From Vannielia litorea (lineage in GTDB: Bacteria; Pseudomonadota; Alphaproteobacteria; Rhodobacterales; Rhodobacteraceae), in the NCBI RefSeq assembly GCF_018424695.1, contig NZ_QTNQ01000007.1, positions 1 to 64,000 on the forward strand: a stretch of DNA of 64,000 nt. The letters are read 5' to 3'. Both the position numbers and the translations under genes were made by a program. Under the pieces are notes generated by a model, which searched no databases, had not been told where the DNA came from, and was given only the letters and a program-made list of their open reading frames with translations. Within the stretch, counting starts at the first letter, position 1; each line of letters starts with the position of its first letter. Below, piece after piece: positions 7,875-15,505 of this stretch.

Positions 7875-9619
7875 TGGAGGCTTTCCTCGGTGTCGAGGAG
7901 TCGCTGACCGGGCGGCGCTGGGTCGGCCCCGCACCCGAAGAAGACCGTCTGGCCGAAGCGATGGCACAGGCCACGGGCCTGCCGGGCCCGGTTGCGCGGC
8001 TGCTGGTGCAGCGTGGCGTGCCACCCGAAGAGGCGGCCACCTTCCTAAGCCCCTCTCTGCGTGAGTTGTTGCCAGATCCGCGCAAGCTGCGTGACATGGA
8101 GACCGCCGCGGCACGTGTAAACGCAGCGGTGGAGCAGGCTGAAAAAGTTGCGATCTTCGCCGATTACGACGTGGATGGCGGGGCCTCTGCTGCCTTGCTC
8201 ATCCGCTGGCTGCGCAGCTTGGGGCGTGAGGCCACGCTCTATGTGCCGGACAGGATCGGCGAAGGCTATGGGCCCAACGCGCCTGCAATTTCCGAACTGG
8301 GCCGAAGTCATAGCCTGATCATCTGCGTCGATTGCGGCACCCTTTCGCATGAGGCGCTCGCCGCCGCGGGCCGTGCCGACGTTCTGGTGCTGGATCATCA
8401 CCTAGGCGGTGAAACGCTTCCGCCCGCCGTGGCCGTGGTCAACCCGAACCGGCAGGACGAGAGCGGCGAGCTGGGTCACCTCTGTGCTGCTGCCGTGGTT
8501 TTCCTGTGCCTCGTTGAGGCCAACCGCCAGCGCCGCGAGGCCGGCGCAAGCCCCCTGCCCGACCTTATGGGCCTCTTGGATCTCGTCGCGCTCGCCACAG
8601 TGGCAGATGTTGCCCCCCTCGTCGGCGTCAATCGGGCGCTCGTGCGGCAGGGGCTCAAGATCATGGCACACCGCGCCCACTCCGGCCTTACCGCCCTGGC
8701 CGACGTCGCCGGTGTTGACCGCGCACCGACGCCCTATCACCTTGGCTACCTCCTTGGCCCGCGGATCAACGCGGGCGGGCGCGTTGGGCGCGCCGATCTG
8801 GGCGCGCGGCTGCTTGCCACCGATGATCCGGCGGAGGCAAGTGAGCTGGCCGAGCGGCTGGACCTGCTGAACAAGGAACGTCGCGACATCGAGGCCAGCG
8901 TGCAGCAGGCAGCGCTCGAACAGGCCGAAGCGCGCGGGCTGGACGCTCCGCTCGTCTGGGCGGCGGGCGAAGGCTGGCACCCCGGCGTGGTCGGCATCGT
9001 GGCCTCTCGGTTGAAGGAGGCCACTGGCCGGCCTTCGGTGGTGATCGGCATGGAGGGGGACGAGGGTAAAGGGTCCGGCCGGTCCGTCTCTGGTGTGGAT
9101 CTGGGCGGATGCGTGCATCGTCTGGAGGCGGAGGGGCTCATCACCCGGGGCGGCGGACACAAGATGGCGGCGGGCCTCTCGCTTACCGCAAGCCAACTGG
9201 AGCCCGCAATGGCGCGCCTGTCCGAGCTTTTGGCCCGGCAGGGTGCCGGCGCAGATGGCCCGCGTGATCTGCGGCTCGATGGGCTGATCCTGCCTACGGC
9301 AGCCACCGCCGAGCTGATAGAGGCGATTGAACAGGCCGGCCCCTTCGGCGCCTCCGCGCCTGCGCCCCGCTTCGCCCTGCCCGAGGCAGCCCTTGCCGAC
9401 GCCCGCGTCGTGGGCGAAAACCACCTGAAAATCTCGGTGCGTACCGCGACGGGCCAGCGGCTCGATGCCATCGGCTTCCGCCTTGCAGACTCGCCGCTGG
9501 GCCAGGCCATGCTGGAGGCGCGGGGCGGCACGTGGCACCTTGCAGGCCGGCTCGAGGTGAACCACTGGCAGGGGCGCTCCCGACCGCAGCTGCGGCTGGA
9601 AGACGCGGCAAGGGCGTGA
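7871..9619 (+). CDS. recJ: Single-stranded-DNA-specific exonuclease RecJ
   Basis: A protein of 582 aa, matching RecJ, a 5'-3' ssDNA exonuclease used in RecF-pathway recombination and in repair. The DHH-family motifs are present: FADYDVDGGASAALL (motif I, about residue 95), VDCGTLSHEA, VLDHHLGG (the DHH motif) and the DHHA1 motif GGGHKMAAGLSL. An OB-fold C-terminus with WQGRSRPQLRLEDA follows. The start is GTG at 7871 or the adjoining ATG at 7874; both overlap the glpX stop, implying translational coupling. Confidence 0.96.
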   Translation: MMEAFLGVEESLTGRRWVGPAPEEDRLAEAMAQATGLPGPVARLLVQRGVPPEEAATFLSPSLRELLPDPRKLRDMETAAARVNAAVEQAEKVAIFADYDVDGGASAALLIRWLRSLGREATLYVPDRIGEGYGPNAPAISELGRSHSLIICVDCGTLSHEALAAAGRADVLVLDHHLGGETLPPAVAVVNPNRQDESGELGHLCAAAVVFLCLVEANRQRREAGASPLPDLMGLLDLVALATVADVAPLVGVNRALVRQGLKIMAHRAHSGLTALADVAGVDRAPTPYHLGYLLGPRINAGGRVGRADLGARLLATDDPAEASELAERLDLLNKERRDIEASVQQAALEQAEARGLDAPLVWAAGEGWHPGVVGIVASRLKEATGRPSVVIGMEGDEGKGSGRSVSGVDLGGCVHRLEAEGLITRGGGHKMAAGLSLTASQLEPAMARLSELLARQGAGADGPRDLRLDGLILPTAATAELIEAIEQAGPFGASAPAPRFALPEAALADARVVGENHLKISVRTATGQRLDAIGFRLADSPLGQAMLEARGGTWHLAGRLEVNHWQGRSRPQLRLEDAARA

Positions 9620-10122
9620 CGGCGCTGGTGGTGCTGGCCGGCCTTCCTGGCACCGGCAAAACCACCATCTCCCGCACACTGGCGGCGCGCTCTGGCGCGC
9701 TTCACCTGCGGATCGACACCATTGAAACCGCCATATGCGCCTCGACGCTGGCACCGGGAAATGCCGCAGACGCGGGATATCTCGTGGCCCGGTCCCAGGC
9801 GGTAGATTTCTTGGCCGCCCGCCATTCCGTGATTATCGACTGTGTGAACCAGTGGGAGATGACGCGCGACTGGTTCACTGAACTCAACCCAAAGCATAGC
9901 CGTCTGGTGACCTGTGAAATCACCTGCACCGACGAGCATGAGCACCGCCGCCGAGTCGAGTCGCGGCGGGCTGACCTGCCAGGGCACAGGCTGCCGAGCT
10001 GGCTTGACGTGCAGGCGCGGGATTATCACCCTTGGGTTGATTGCGAGCTGCACATCGACACCGCCCGCATAGAGCCTGAAACCGCAGCAGGCCTGATTTT
10101 CAAGGCGATGACGACCAACTGA
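9616..10122 (+). CDS. P-loop kinase-like ATPase coupled to recJ
   Basis: A protein of 168 aa with a Walker A motif (GLPGTGKT, residues 9-16) right at the N-terminus and a hydrophobic first strand (VTALVVLA). It has the size and layout of small AAA_33/zeta-type nucleotide or sugar kinases; a DCVNQWE segment probably contains the Walker B acidic residue. A GTG at 9616 overlapping the recJ TGA is chosen because the P-loop starts at once after it. The longer frame lies inside recJ coding sequence. The phosphorylated substrate is unknown; DNA-metabolism context comes only from neighbouring recJ. Confidence 0.75.
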   Translation: MTALVVLAGLPGTGKTTISRTLAARSGALHLRIDTIETAICASTLAPGNAADAGYLVARSQAVDFLAARHSVIIDCVNQWEMTRDWFTELNPKHSRLVTCEITCTDEHEHRRRVESRRADLPGHRLPSWLDVQARDYHPWVDCELHIDTARIEPETAAGLIFKAMTTN

Positions 10123-10201
10123 ATTTTTCGCATCGTGGGCCGCAGAATCTTCTTGCGCTCCCCCCGCGCTTTTCCTAAACACCCCCCCACGGCTGGACCC
10201 T

Positions 10202-10276
10202 GCCCCGTTCGTCTATCGGTTAGGACGCCAGGTTTTCAACCTGGAAAGAGGGGTTCGATTCCCCTACGGGGTACCA
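10202..10276 (+). tRNA. tRNA-Glu (anticodon TTC), CCA encoded
   Basis: A 75-nt cloverleaf. Acceptor arm GCCCCGT pairs with ACGGGGT (one G-T pair at the end). The anticodon stem CCAGG/CCTGG encloses a loop with TTC. The T arm is GGGGTTCGATTCCCC, followed by the discriminator A and an encoded CCA. The anticodon reads GAA/GAG. The end of the opposite-strand M50-like gene overlaps the last 13 nt. Confidence 0.96.
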
Positions 10277-10974
10277 GCCGTCTTCTCCCCCTCAGGTCGT
10301 GATTGCCGGAAACGGATATTGGTTGCGGGCCCAAGGCCATGGCGCAGGCACAACCAGATGACGCCCAGGCTCAGGAGCAGCCAGAGACCGCCCCACATGA
10401 TCGTTGCGCCACCGAACTCCTCGGCGAGCATGCGCGCGTCAGAGCGCAACTCGCTTCGGCGGATCGTGTCGTCAAAAATGTCGTAGGGCACGTAAATGAG
10501 ACTTGTCAGCCCGATGACGCGCAGCGTCAGATCCGCGGCCTGGTGCGGCAGATAACGTGCAGCAGCCAGCATCACCGCCCCTGCAGCGACACAGAACAGC
10601 AGGCCAAAACCGTTACGCACCCAAAAGGCCGCAATCAACAGCAGGGCGATGCCGCAGAGCGCCAGCGCGGCGCGATCGGCGCTGGAGCGGAGCGCCGTCA
10701 GGAGAATCAAAGCGCCGAGCACGAGAGAGCCAAGGTAGCCCGCTGAAAGGGTCAGAAAGCGACTGCCGCCGCGCGTGATCGCATGGCCGCCCTCTCGCGG
10801 GTCAAGCGCGATGTCGACAATGCTGCCGCCTGTGGCCAGCGCCGCGAGACCATGAGACAGCTCGTGCAGGAACACGACAAGAATACGCAACGGGTACACC
10901 ACAGGCGTATGCCAGAGCGCAAAGACCAGCACGAGAATGAGCAGCACCTGCCAATGACCACGGAGAAATGCCAT
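10264..10974 (-). CDS. M50B-like membrane metallopeptidase
   Basis: A protein of 236 aa. The first hydrophobic segment is followed by HELSH (residues 37-41), the zinc HExxH motif, inside a membrane helix (ILVVFLHELSHGLAALATGG) as expected for M50B intramembrane peptidases. Several more hydrophobic helices follow (for example FLTLSAGYLGSLVLGALILL). The third zinc ligand, usually in a later DG-type motif, is not clearly seen, so activity is unproven. Upstream and coding in the same direction is a diguanylate cyclase gene. Its stop codon lies within the complement of the tRNA-Glu gene, an overlap of 13 bp. Confidence 0.78.
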   Translation of the reverse strand: MAFLRGHWQVLLILVLVFALWHTPVVYPLRILVVFLHELSHGLAALATGGSIVDIALDPREGGHAITRGGSRFLTLSAGYLGSLVLGALILLTALRSSADRAALALCGIALLLIAAFWVRNGFGLLFCVAAGAVMLAAARYLPHQAADLTLRVIGLTSLIYVPYDIFDDTIRRSELRSDARMLAEEFGGATIMWGGLWLLLSLGVIWLCLRHGLGPATNIRFRQSRPEGEKTAGTP

Positions 10975-11004
10975 GCCCCATGGGGCTCCTCCGACCGGCG
11001 CTTG

Positions 11005-12069
11005 TCAATCGCCCGGAGCGCTTTCTCCGATCCCGGGCAGATCCTCCGAATAAACAGTAACTTGGCCGCGCCCGTTGCGCTTGGAGGCGTAGAGGGCCAT
11101 GTCGGCGTGCTGCATCATCAGCTCGGCATCAGTCGCGGTGTAGAAATCGCTCACCGTCAGGCCGATGGAGCCGGAGATATGGCAGGTGTCCGCCTCGAAC
11201 GGGATTGGCACCTCGAGACGCGCGATGATCCGGCGGCCAAGGTCGGCAAGCCGCTCGGGGTTCGACAGTCCCACGAAGATCAGGACGAACTCATCGCCCC
11301 CTGCGCGCACGATCACGTCGTTCGCCCGCGTCTCTGCCTTCAGGATATCGGCCACCCGCCGCAGCACGTGGTCTCCCGCAGCGTGACCGAGGGTGTCATT
11401 CACCGATTTGAAAAAGTCGAGATCCAGATTCATCAGGCCGAAGGGGGTTTGCGCCGTAATCAACCGGTTCAGCACCTCCTCCATCGCCCTTCGGTTGGCG
11501 AGTCCGGTAAGCATGTCCGATGAGGCTTGCTGCTCGGCCGCGGTCATTGCGCCCTGGAGCCTCTGGTTGAGCGCTTTCCACTCTCGCAAGGCGGCGGTCT
11601 TGGCTTCGACGAGATAGAGCATTTCAACCGCCAGATCGGTGGCGGCGAAGTCTGCGCTCGTCAGGTCATTGTCCTGCACGGCGTCGATGATGTTGAAGCC
11701 GAAGGAGATGTTGACGATCAGCGTGTCAAACGCGGGGACTGGGGCGACGAGCCCGACAAGGCCGGTGCGCGGTGCATCGCGAAGCGCAAGCTTGAGCCGC
11801 CCGCCCTCAGCGCAGGCCAGGTCGCTTACCCGGGTGAGACTGGCCGGGCGTTTGAGCTCAAAGACTTCAAGAAAGCGACGGCCAGCCAGCGGAGCATCAG
11901 GACGCAGCTTTTGCAGGCTGGGCCCTGCATGCAGGATATGCCCCGTCGCGCCGAGTTGCAGATGCATAGGCATCAGCCTGTCCAGGGCCTCCCGCAGGAC
12001 CGACAGGAAGGCAGTCTCGCCATCTTGCCCGGTAGCGGCCAGCGTTTCGCGCCCCACGTCCAAACTCAC
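11005..12069 (-). CDS. HNOBA-GGDEF diguanylate cyclase, H-NOX partner
   Basis: A protein of 354 aa that should make cyclic di-GMP from two GTP. The N-terminal half (about 25-150) resembles the heme-NO-binding-associated PAS-like domain (HNOBA), including GRRFLEVFELKRPASLT. A coiled coil joins it (YLVEAKTAALREWKALNQRL). The GGDEF domain is intact: NRRAMEEVLNRL, DLDFFKSVNDTLGHAAGD and GGDEF at 257-261. The RxxD inhibitory site, R248-A-N-D251, is present, predicting product feedback. The start overlaps the stop of the upstream H-NOX gene. Such pairs regulate c-di-GMP in response to nitric oxide in other bacteria, but see the H-NOX entry. Confidence 0.9.
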   Translation of the reverse strand: MSLDVGRETLAATGQDGETAFLSVLREALDRLMPMHLQLGATGHILHAGPSLQKLRPDAPLAGRRFLEVFELKRPASLTRVSDLACAEGGRLKLALRDAPRTGLVGLVAPVPAFDTLIVNISFGFNIIDAVQDNDLTSADFAATDLAVEMLYLVEAKTAALREWKALNQRLQGAMTAAEQQASSDMLTGLANRRAMEEVLNRLITAQTPFGLMNLDLDFFKSVNDTLGHAAGDHVLRRVADILKAETRANDVIVRAGGDEFVLIFVGLSNPERLADLGRRIIARLEVPIPFEADTCHISGSIGLTVSDFYTATDAELMMQHADMALYASKRNGRGQVTVYSEDLPGIGESAPGD

Positions 12070-12674
12070 TGCGCGCCCTCCGCGGGGCGTTCCAACCCAC
12101 CGCCGAGGTAGAACTGCTTGGCCTCCGCGAATTCTGCGTCGAGAAGGTCGATCACGAGAACCTCGCGCGGCACCATGGCAGACTGAAGCTGGAGAAACGC
12201 CAGGGCGCCATAGTCATCCGCGAGCGCCCGGAGCACGCCTGCCATCACCGGGCCGAATCCGCCGCGGCTCGAGGCAACCTCCAGCTTGAAGCGCCCTGTC
12301 TTCAACTCAGTCAGATGCAGGGCGGGCAGCTCCAGTTCAGGCACCGCAAGGCGCGCCCGATCGGGCAGATCGTCGAGCGAATGAAGAAGCTCAGTGAAGC
12401 TCTGCCCGCCGAACCGCAGCAGCCTGCGAATGGCGCGGGTGTTGGGGTGTGTCACGAGGTAGGTGCCGATATCTTCCAGAATATCCTCTGCTGGCCGTTT
12501 CCGCATGCGGCAGAGTTCATCGAGTAGCCGAAAGGTAATCTCGTCGTCATAGGTCAGCATCGACTCGAAGCCGCCCGTGCCCACACCCGTTGCGGCACCG
12601 AGCGTGGCCCATGAGTCCGCGCCGTAGATATCGCGGACAAAGCACTGCACCGCGCGATTTATCAGACCATGCAT
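12066..12674 (-). CDS. H-NOX (heme NO-binding) domain protein, canonical heme ligand absent
   Basis: A protein of 202 aa with the H-NOX fold outline: an N-terminal start like MHGLINRAVQCFVRDIYG, a helical section to about residue 95, then a helix and sheet lobe. In canonical H-NOX proteins the proximal heme histidine lies near residue 102-105 in a segment resembling SLDxxHxxVR. Here that segment reads HSLDDLPDRARLAVPELELP, with Pro104 at the histidine position. The YxSxR heme-propionate motif appears as V133-A-S135-S-R137, lacking the tyrosine. His98 and His76 are nearby and could substitute. It may bind heme unusually or not at all. It is translationally coupled to the diguanylate cyclase. 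Confidence 0.85.
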   Translation of the reverse strand: MHGLINRAVQCFVRDIYGADSWATLGAATGVGTGGFESMLTYDDEITFRLLDELCRMRKRPAEDILEDIGTYLVTHPNTRAIRRLLRFGGQSFTELLHSLDDLPDRARLAVPELELPALHLTELKTGRFKLEVASSRGGFGPVMAGVLRALADDYGALAFLQLQSAMVPREVLVIDLLDAEFAEAKQFYLGGGLERPAEGAQ

Positions 12675-12708
12675 GCCTGCACCTGTTTAACGTGTGATGC
12701 AGGTTAAA
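12675..12708. promoter_or_regulatory. Inverted repeats upstream of the H-NOX/diguanylate cyclase operon
   Basis: Two interleaved inverted repeats directly before the H-NOX start: CCTGCA (12675-12680) with TGCAGG (12697-12702), and GTTTAAC (12684-12690) with GTTAAAC (12702-12708). A further GTTAAC follows close by. They could be a repressor or activator site or a 5'-UTR structure; the protein involved is not known. Confidence 0.4.
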
Positions 12709-12760
12709 CGGCACGGGTTAACAAAGACCGAAGCGCTGCCGGCCTGCCTGCGCAGGCACC

Positions 12761-14320
12761 TCAGAAGTCGGTCGGTGCACCACCTTCCGCCTTTCGGCGG
12801 GTCACGAAGGCTTCCAATTCGTCTCGGATCGCCTCGTCCATCGGTGGCGGCTCGAAGCTCTGGATGATCTCCCGAAACAGTGTATGTGCGCGCTCTGCCG
12901 TCCATGCGCCGCCCTTGGCCGCCCAGGCCTCGAAGTTGCTCCAGTCGGAGACGATGGGTTGGTAAAAGGCCGTTTCGTAGCGTGCCTGCGTATGCTCGAT
13001 CCCGAAGAAATGGCCATAAGGTCCGACTTCCCGGATTGCGCCCAGCGCAATGTCATCAGGGGCGGTGGCCACCACTTCGGGTTCGAAGTAGCGCTGGATC
13101 ATCTGGATGATCTCGCAATCCATGATGAATTTTTCCGGCGAGGCCACCAGCCCGCCCTCCAGCCAGCCGGCGGCGTGGTAGACCATATTCGTGCCCGATT
13201 GCACCGCCGACCAGAGCGAGTTGGAGGTTTCCCACATCGCCTGCCCGTCCGGCACATTGGCAGCGCAGGCCCCCGAGGCGCGCATGGGCAGTCCATAATA
13301 CCGGGCCATCTGGCCCGTCATCTGGGTGGCGCGCATGTATTCGGGTGTGCCGAACGCGGGCGCGCCGGTTTTCATGTCGACGTTGGAAGTGAAGGTGCCG
13401 ATCATGCAGGGCGCGCCGGGACGGACATATTGGAAGAGCGCAATGGCAGAAAGCGCCTCGGCGATGCTTTGGGTCACCGCGCCCGCCATCGTCACCGGGG
13501 CCATCGCCCCCGCCAGCGTGAAGGGCGAAACGATCACCGCCTGGCCGCGCCGGATGCAGCGCAGGCAGCCGTCGATCATCGGCCAATCATGCTTCAGCGG
13601 CGAGGTTGAGTTGATGTTGGTATACATGTGGGGAGCGGCTTCGAACTGCTCATGGCTCAACCCGGCTGCGATGCGCACCATCTCCATCACATCTTCCACA
13701 CGTTCCGGGCCCAGCGAATAGGCATGCGGCACCTTGTCTGTCAGCGTGAGCTTGTCGAAGAGCACATCAAGGTGGCGGGTGGAGGGGTGCAGGTCCACCG
13801 GCTCCACGGGGTAGCCGCCGGCGAAGTGGATGCAGTTGAAGTACTGCGTGAGCCTGAACAGGTCGGCGCATTGCGCGCGGTTGCCGGGCACCTTGGTGCC
13901 CAGCGAAAGATCCCAGTAGTTGGGCGGTGACGAGACATTGCCGAAGAGGATCGCCTTGCCGCCGATCGGCAGAGCCCTGGCGGGGTTTCGTGGCGTGATC
14001 GTGAAGGTGGCCGGCGCCTTGCCCACCATTTCCATAACCCAATCGCGGCCCATCCGGACCACCTGCCCTTCCACGGTGCAACCTGCTTCGGCAAAAAGGC
14101 TGCACGCCTCTTCATTGAGGAACACGATGCCAATCTCTTCGAGAATGCGCATGGCACCATCGTGGATCGCCTGCACGCCCTCGGCGGTCAGAGGTTCGGT
14201 CGGCGCATCCGTGTTGAGCGGAATCCGCCATGGACTTTGGGCCACCACCTCAGGCCGGTTGCGGCGCGGATTGGCGGCACGTCCACCGGAACGGCGGCGT
14301 TTGCGCGGGGTCTGGTCCAT
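12761..14320 (-). CDS. Trimethylamine methyltransferase (MttB) family protein, non-pyrrolysine type
   Basis: A protein of 519 aa of the MttB superfamily, which moves a methyl group from quaternary or tertiary amines to a corrinoid protein. A basic N-terminus is followed by the family start (LTAEGVQAIHDGAMRILEEI GIVF), then a TIM-barrel body with AILFGNVSSPPNYW, AVIVSPFTLAGAMAPVTMAG and GTNMVYHAAGWLEGGL. The reading frame contains no in-frame amber codon, so it is not the pyrrolysine enzyme. Relatives without pyrrolysine include glycine-betaine and other betaine demethylases. No corrinoid protein or reactivase is adjacent. The start has AGGAGG upstream. Substrate unknown. Confidence 0.88.
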   Translation of the reverse strand: MDQTPRKRRRSGGRAANPRRNRPEVVAQSPWRIPLNTDAPTEPLTAEGVQAIHDGAMRILEEIGIVFLNEEACSLFAEAGCTVEGQVVRMGRDWVMEMVGKAPATFTITPRNPARALPIGGKAILFGNVSSPPNYWDLSLGTKVPGNRAQCADLFRLTQYFNCIHFAGGYPVEPVDLHPSTRHLDVLFDKLTLTDKVPHAYSLGPERVEDVMEMVRIAAGLSHEQFEAAPHMYTNINSTSPLKHDWPMIDGCLRCIRRGQAVIVSPFTLAGAMAPVTMAGAVTQSIAEALSAIALFQYVRPGAPCMIGTFTSNVDMKTGAPAFGTPEYMRATQMTGQMARYYGLPMRASGACAANVPDGQAMWETSNSLWSAVQSGTNMVYHAAGWLEGGLVASPEKFIMDCEIIQMIQRYFEPEVVATAPDDIALGAIREVGPYGHFFGIEHTQARYETAFYQPIVSDWSNFEAWAAKGGAWTAERAHTLFREIIQSFEPPPMDEAIRDELEAFVTRRKAEGGAPTDF

Positions 14321-14428
14321 CGCGGGCCTCCTGGACTCTCACGTACAGGGTGCGCGCGCGCAAGGGCCGAGTGTTTTTCCGGATGCGACGCAAAATGTCG
14401 CAAAGGGAATCTAAAGCGACGAAAAGCT

Positions 14429-15130
14429 TCAGCGGGCCGCGAGCCAGGCCGGCAGGTGGCCAATGTGCGGCAGCACCGCATCGGCCTGAGGCGCCAGATC
14501 TTTTGCCGGGGTGATCCCGGTGCAGACAGCCACGCAGGTCATCCCCGCCGCCCGGCCCGCCATCATGTCATGCAGGCTGTCGCCCACCATGACGCATTGC
14601 GCGGGCGCGAGACCGACCTCCGCGGCGAATGCCCTGCACATGTTCGGCGCGGGCTTGGCGCCGTGCCCCGAGTCGTAGCCCGCCAGAAAGGTGAAATGAG
14701 CAGCCACGCCTGCCGCCTTCAGATGGGCACGCGCCGCAACTTCGGCATCATTGGTGGCAATTCCCAAGACATGGCCCGCCCCGCGAAGCTGGTCGAAGAG
14801 CGCGCCGAGGTCGGCAGCGGGCACCTGCGGCGCCTCGCTCGCCGCCGCATTGATCCGCGCGGTCAGCGCCTCGAATGTCCAGCCCGGCAGCAGGGGCACC
14901 AATGGCTCGACTACCTCGGCAGGCGTGCCCGCAACGATCGCGCTCTCTGGCGAGAAACGCCCTGTCACCGGGTCGATCCCCATGGTGTCGGCCAATCTGA
15001 GCGCGAGCCCCGCATCGTCGCCCGCGAGGTCTTCGATGAACCGCAGCGTGAAACCGCCCCAGCTCTTCTGGTAGTCGAAGAGCGTGCCATCCTTGTCGAA
15101 CAGCAGGCCCGGAAACGCGGGGCGGTTCAT
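14429..15130 (-). CDS. HAD-family hydrolase, phosphoglycolate-phosphatase-like
   Basis: A protein of 233 aa of HAD subfamily IA. Motif I is LLFDKDGTLFDYQ, motif II is the threonine in LGIATNDAE, motif III is the lysine in GAKPAPNMC, and motif IV is VMVGDSLHDMMAG. It has a helical cap domain between motifs I and II (about residues 20-90). It should hydrolyse a small phosphate ester; phosphoglycolate is the commonest family substrate, but the annotation here is by family only. The ATG overlaps the stop of the upstream DUF3572 gene. Confidence 0.9.
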   Translation of the reverse strand: MNRPAFPGLLFDKDGTLFDYQKSWGGFTLRFIEDLAGDDAGLALRLADTMGIDPVTGRFSPESAIVAGTPAEVVEPLVPLLPGWTFEALTARINAAASEAPQVPAADLGALFDQLRGAGHVLGIATNDAEVAARAHLKAAGVAAHFTFLAGYDSGHGAKPAPNMCRAFAAEVGLAPAQCVMVGDSLHDMMAGRAAGMTCVAVCTGITPAKDLAPQADAVLPHIGHLPAWLAAR

Positions 15131-15405
15131 GTCCAGTTCGGCAGATCGCCGCCCGGAAGCGCGGCACGGGCCTGCATCGGCTGGGCATAGTCAAGGCCCT
15201 CGGCCTCGCAGAACGCGGTGATCCAGGCATCATCCATAGTAAGAAAGTCCAACACTGAGGCAAGAAACTCCGGATCCGCCGCGCGCGCCCGCACCTCGGC
15301 TTCCGAAACGCCTGTCGAGCCCAGAAAAACCGGTAGCAACTCATCATTGCCCGCCAGCCAGGCCAGCGCCTTCAGCGCAAGGGTTTCGGCACTTTCCCGC
15401 TCCAT
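15127..15405 (-). CDS. DUF3572 family protein
   Basis: A protein of 92 aa with the pattern of this short alphaproteobacterial family: ALKALAWLAGNDELLPVFLG near the start and VLDFLTMDDAWITAFCEAEG in the middle. It is acidic, all-helical and presumably cytoplasmic. Function unknown. It overlaps the HAD gene by 4 bp and is divergent from the PleD-like gene, with which it shares a 100-bp promoter gap containing GTTAAC and TTAAC elements. Confidence 0.85.
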   Translation of the reverse strand: MERESAETLALKALAWLAGNDELLPVFLGSTGVSEAEVRARAADPEFLASVLDFLTMDDAWITAFCEAEGLDYAQPMQARAALPGGDLPNWT

Positions 15406-15505
15406 CCCGTCGCCTCGTTAACTTTTGGAAAGGTTTTCTTAACCATCTCCATACAGACTGAGCATCACAGGGGAAAGGCGCGGTTCGCGCGGAAGGATTG
15501 AGACG

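Noticed and set aside
10202-10276. tRNA-Glu as an integration site for a genomic island
   Set aside because: No integrase, no direct repeat of the tRNA end and no composition shift were seen in the flanking genes.
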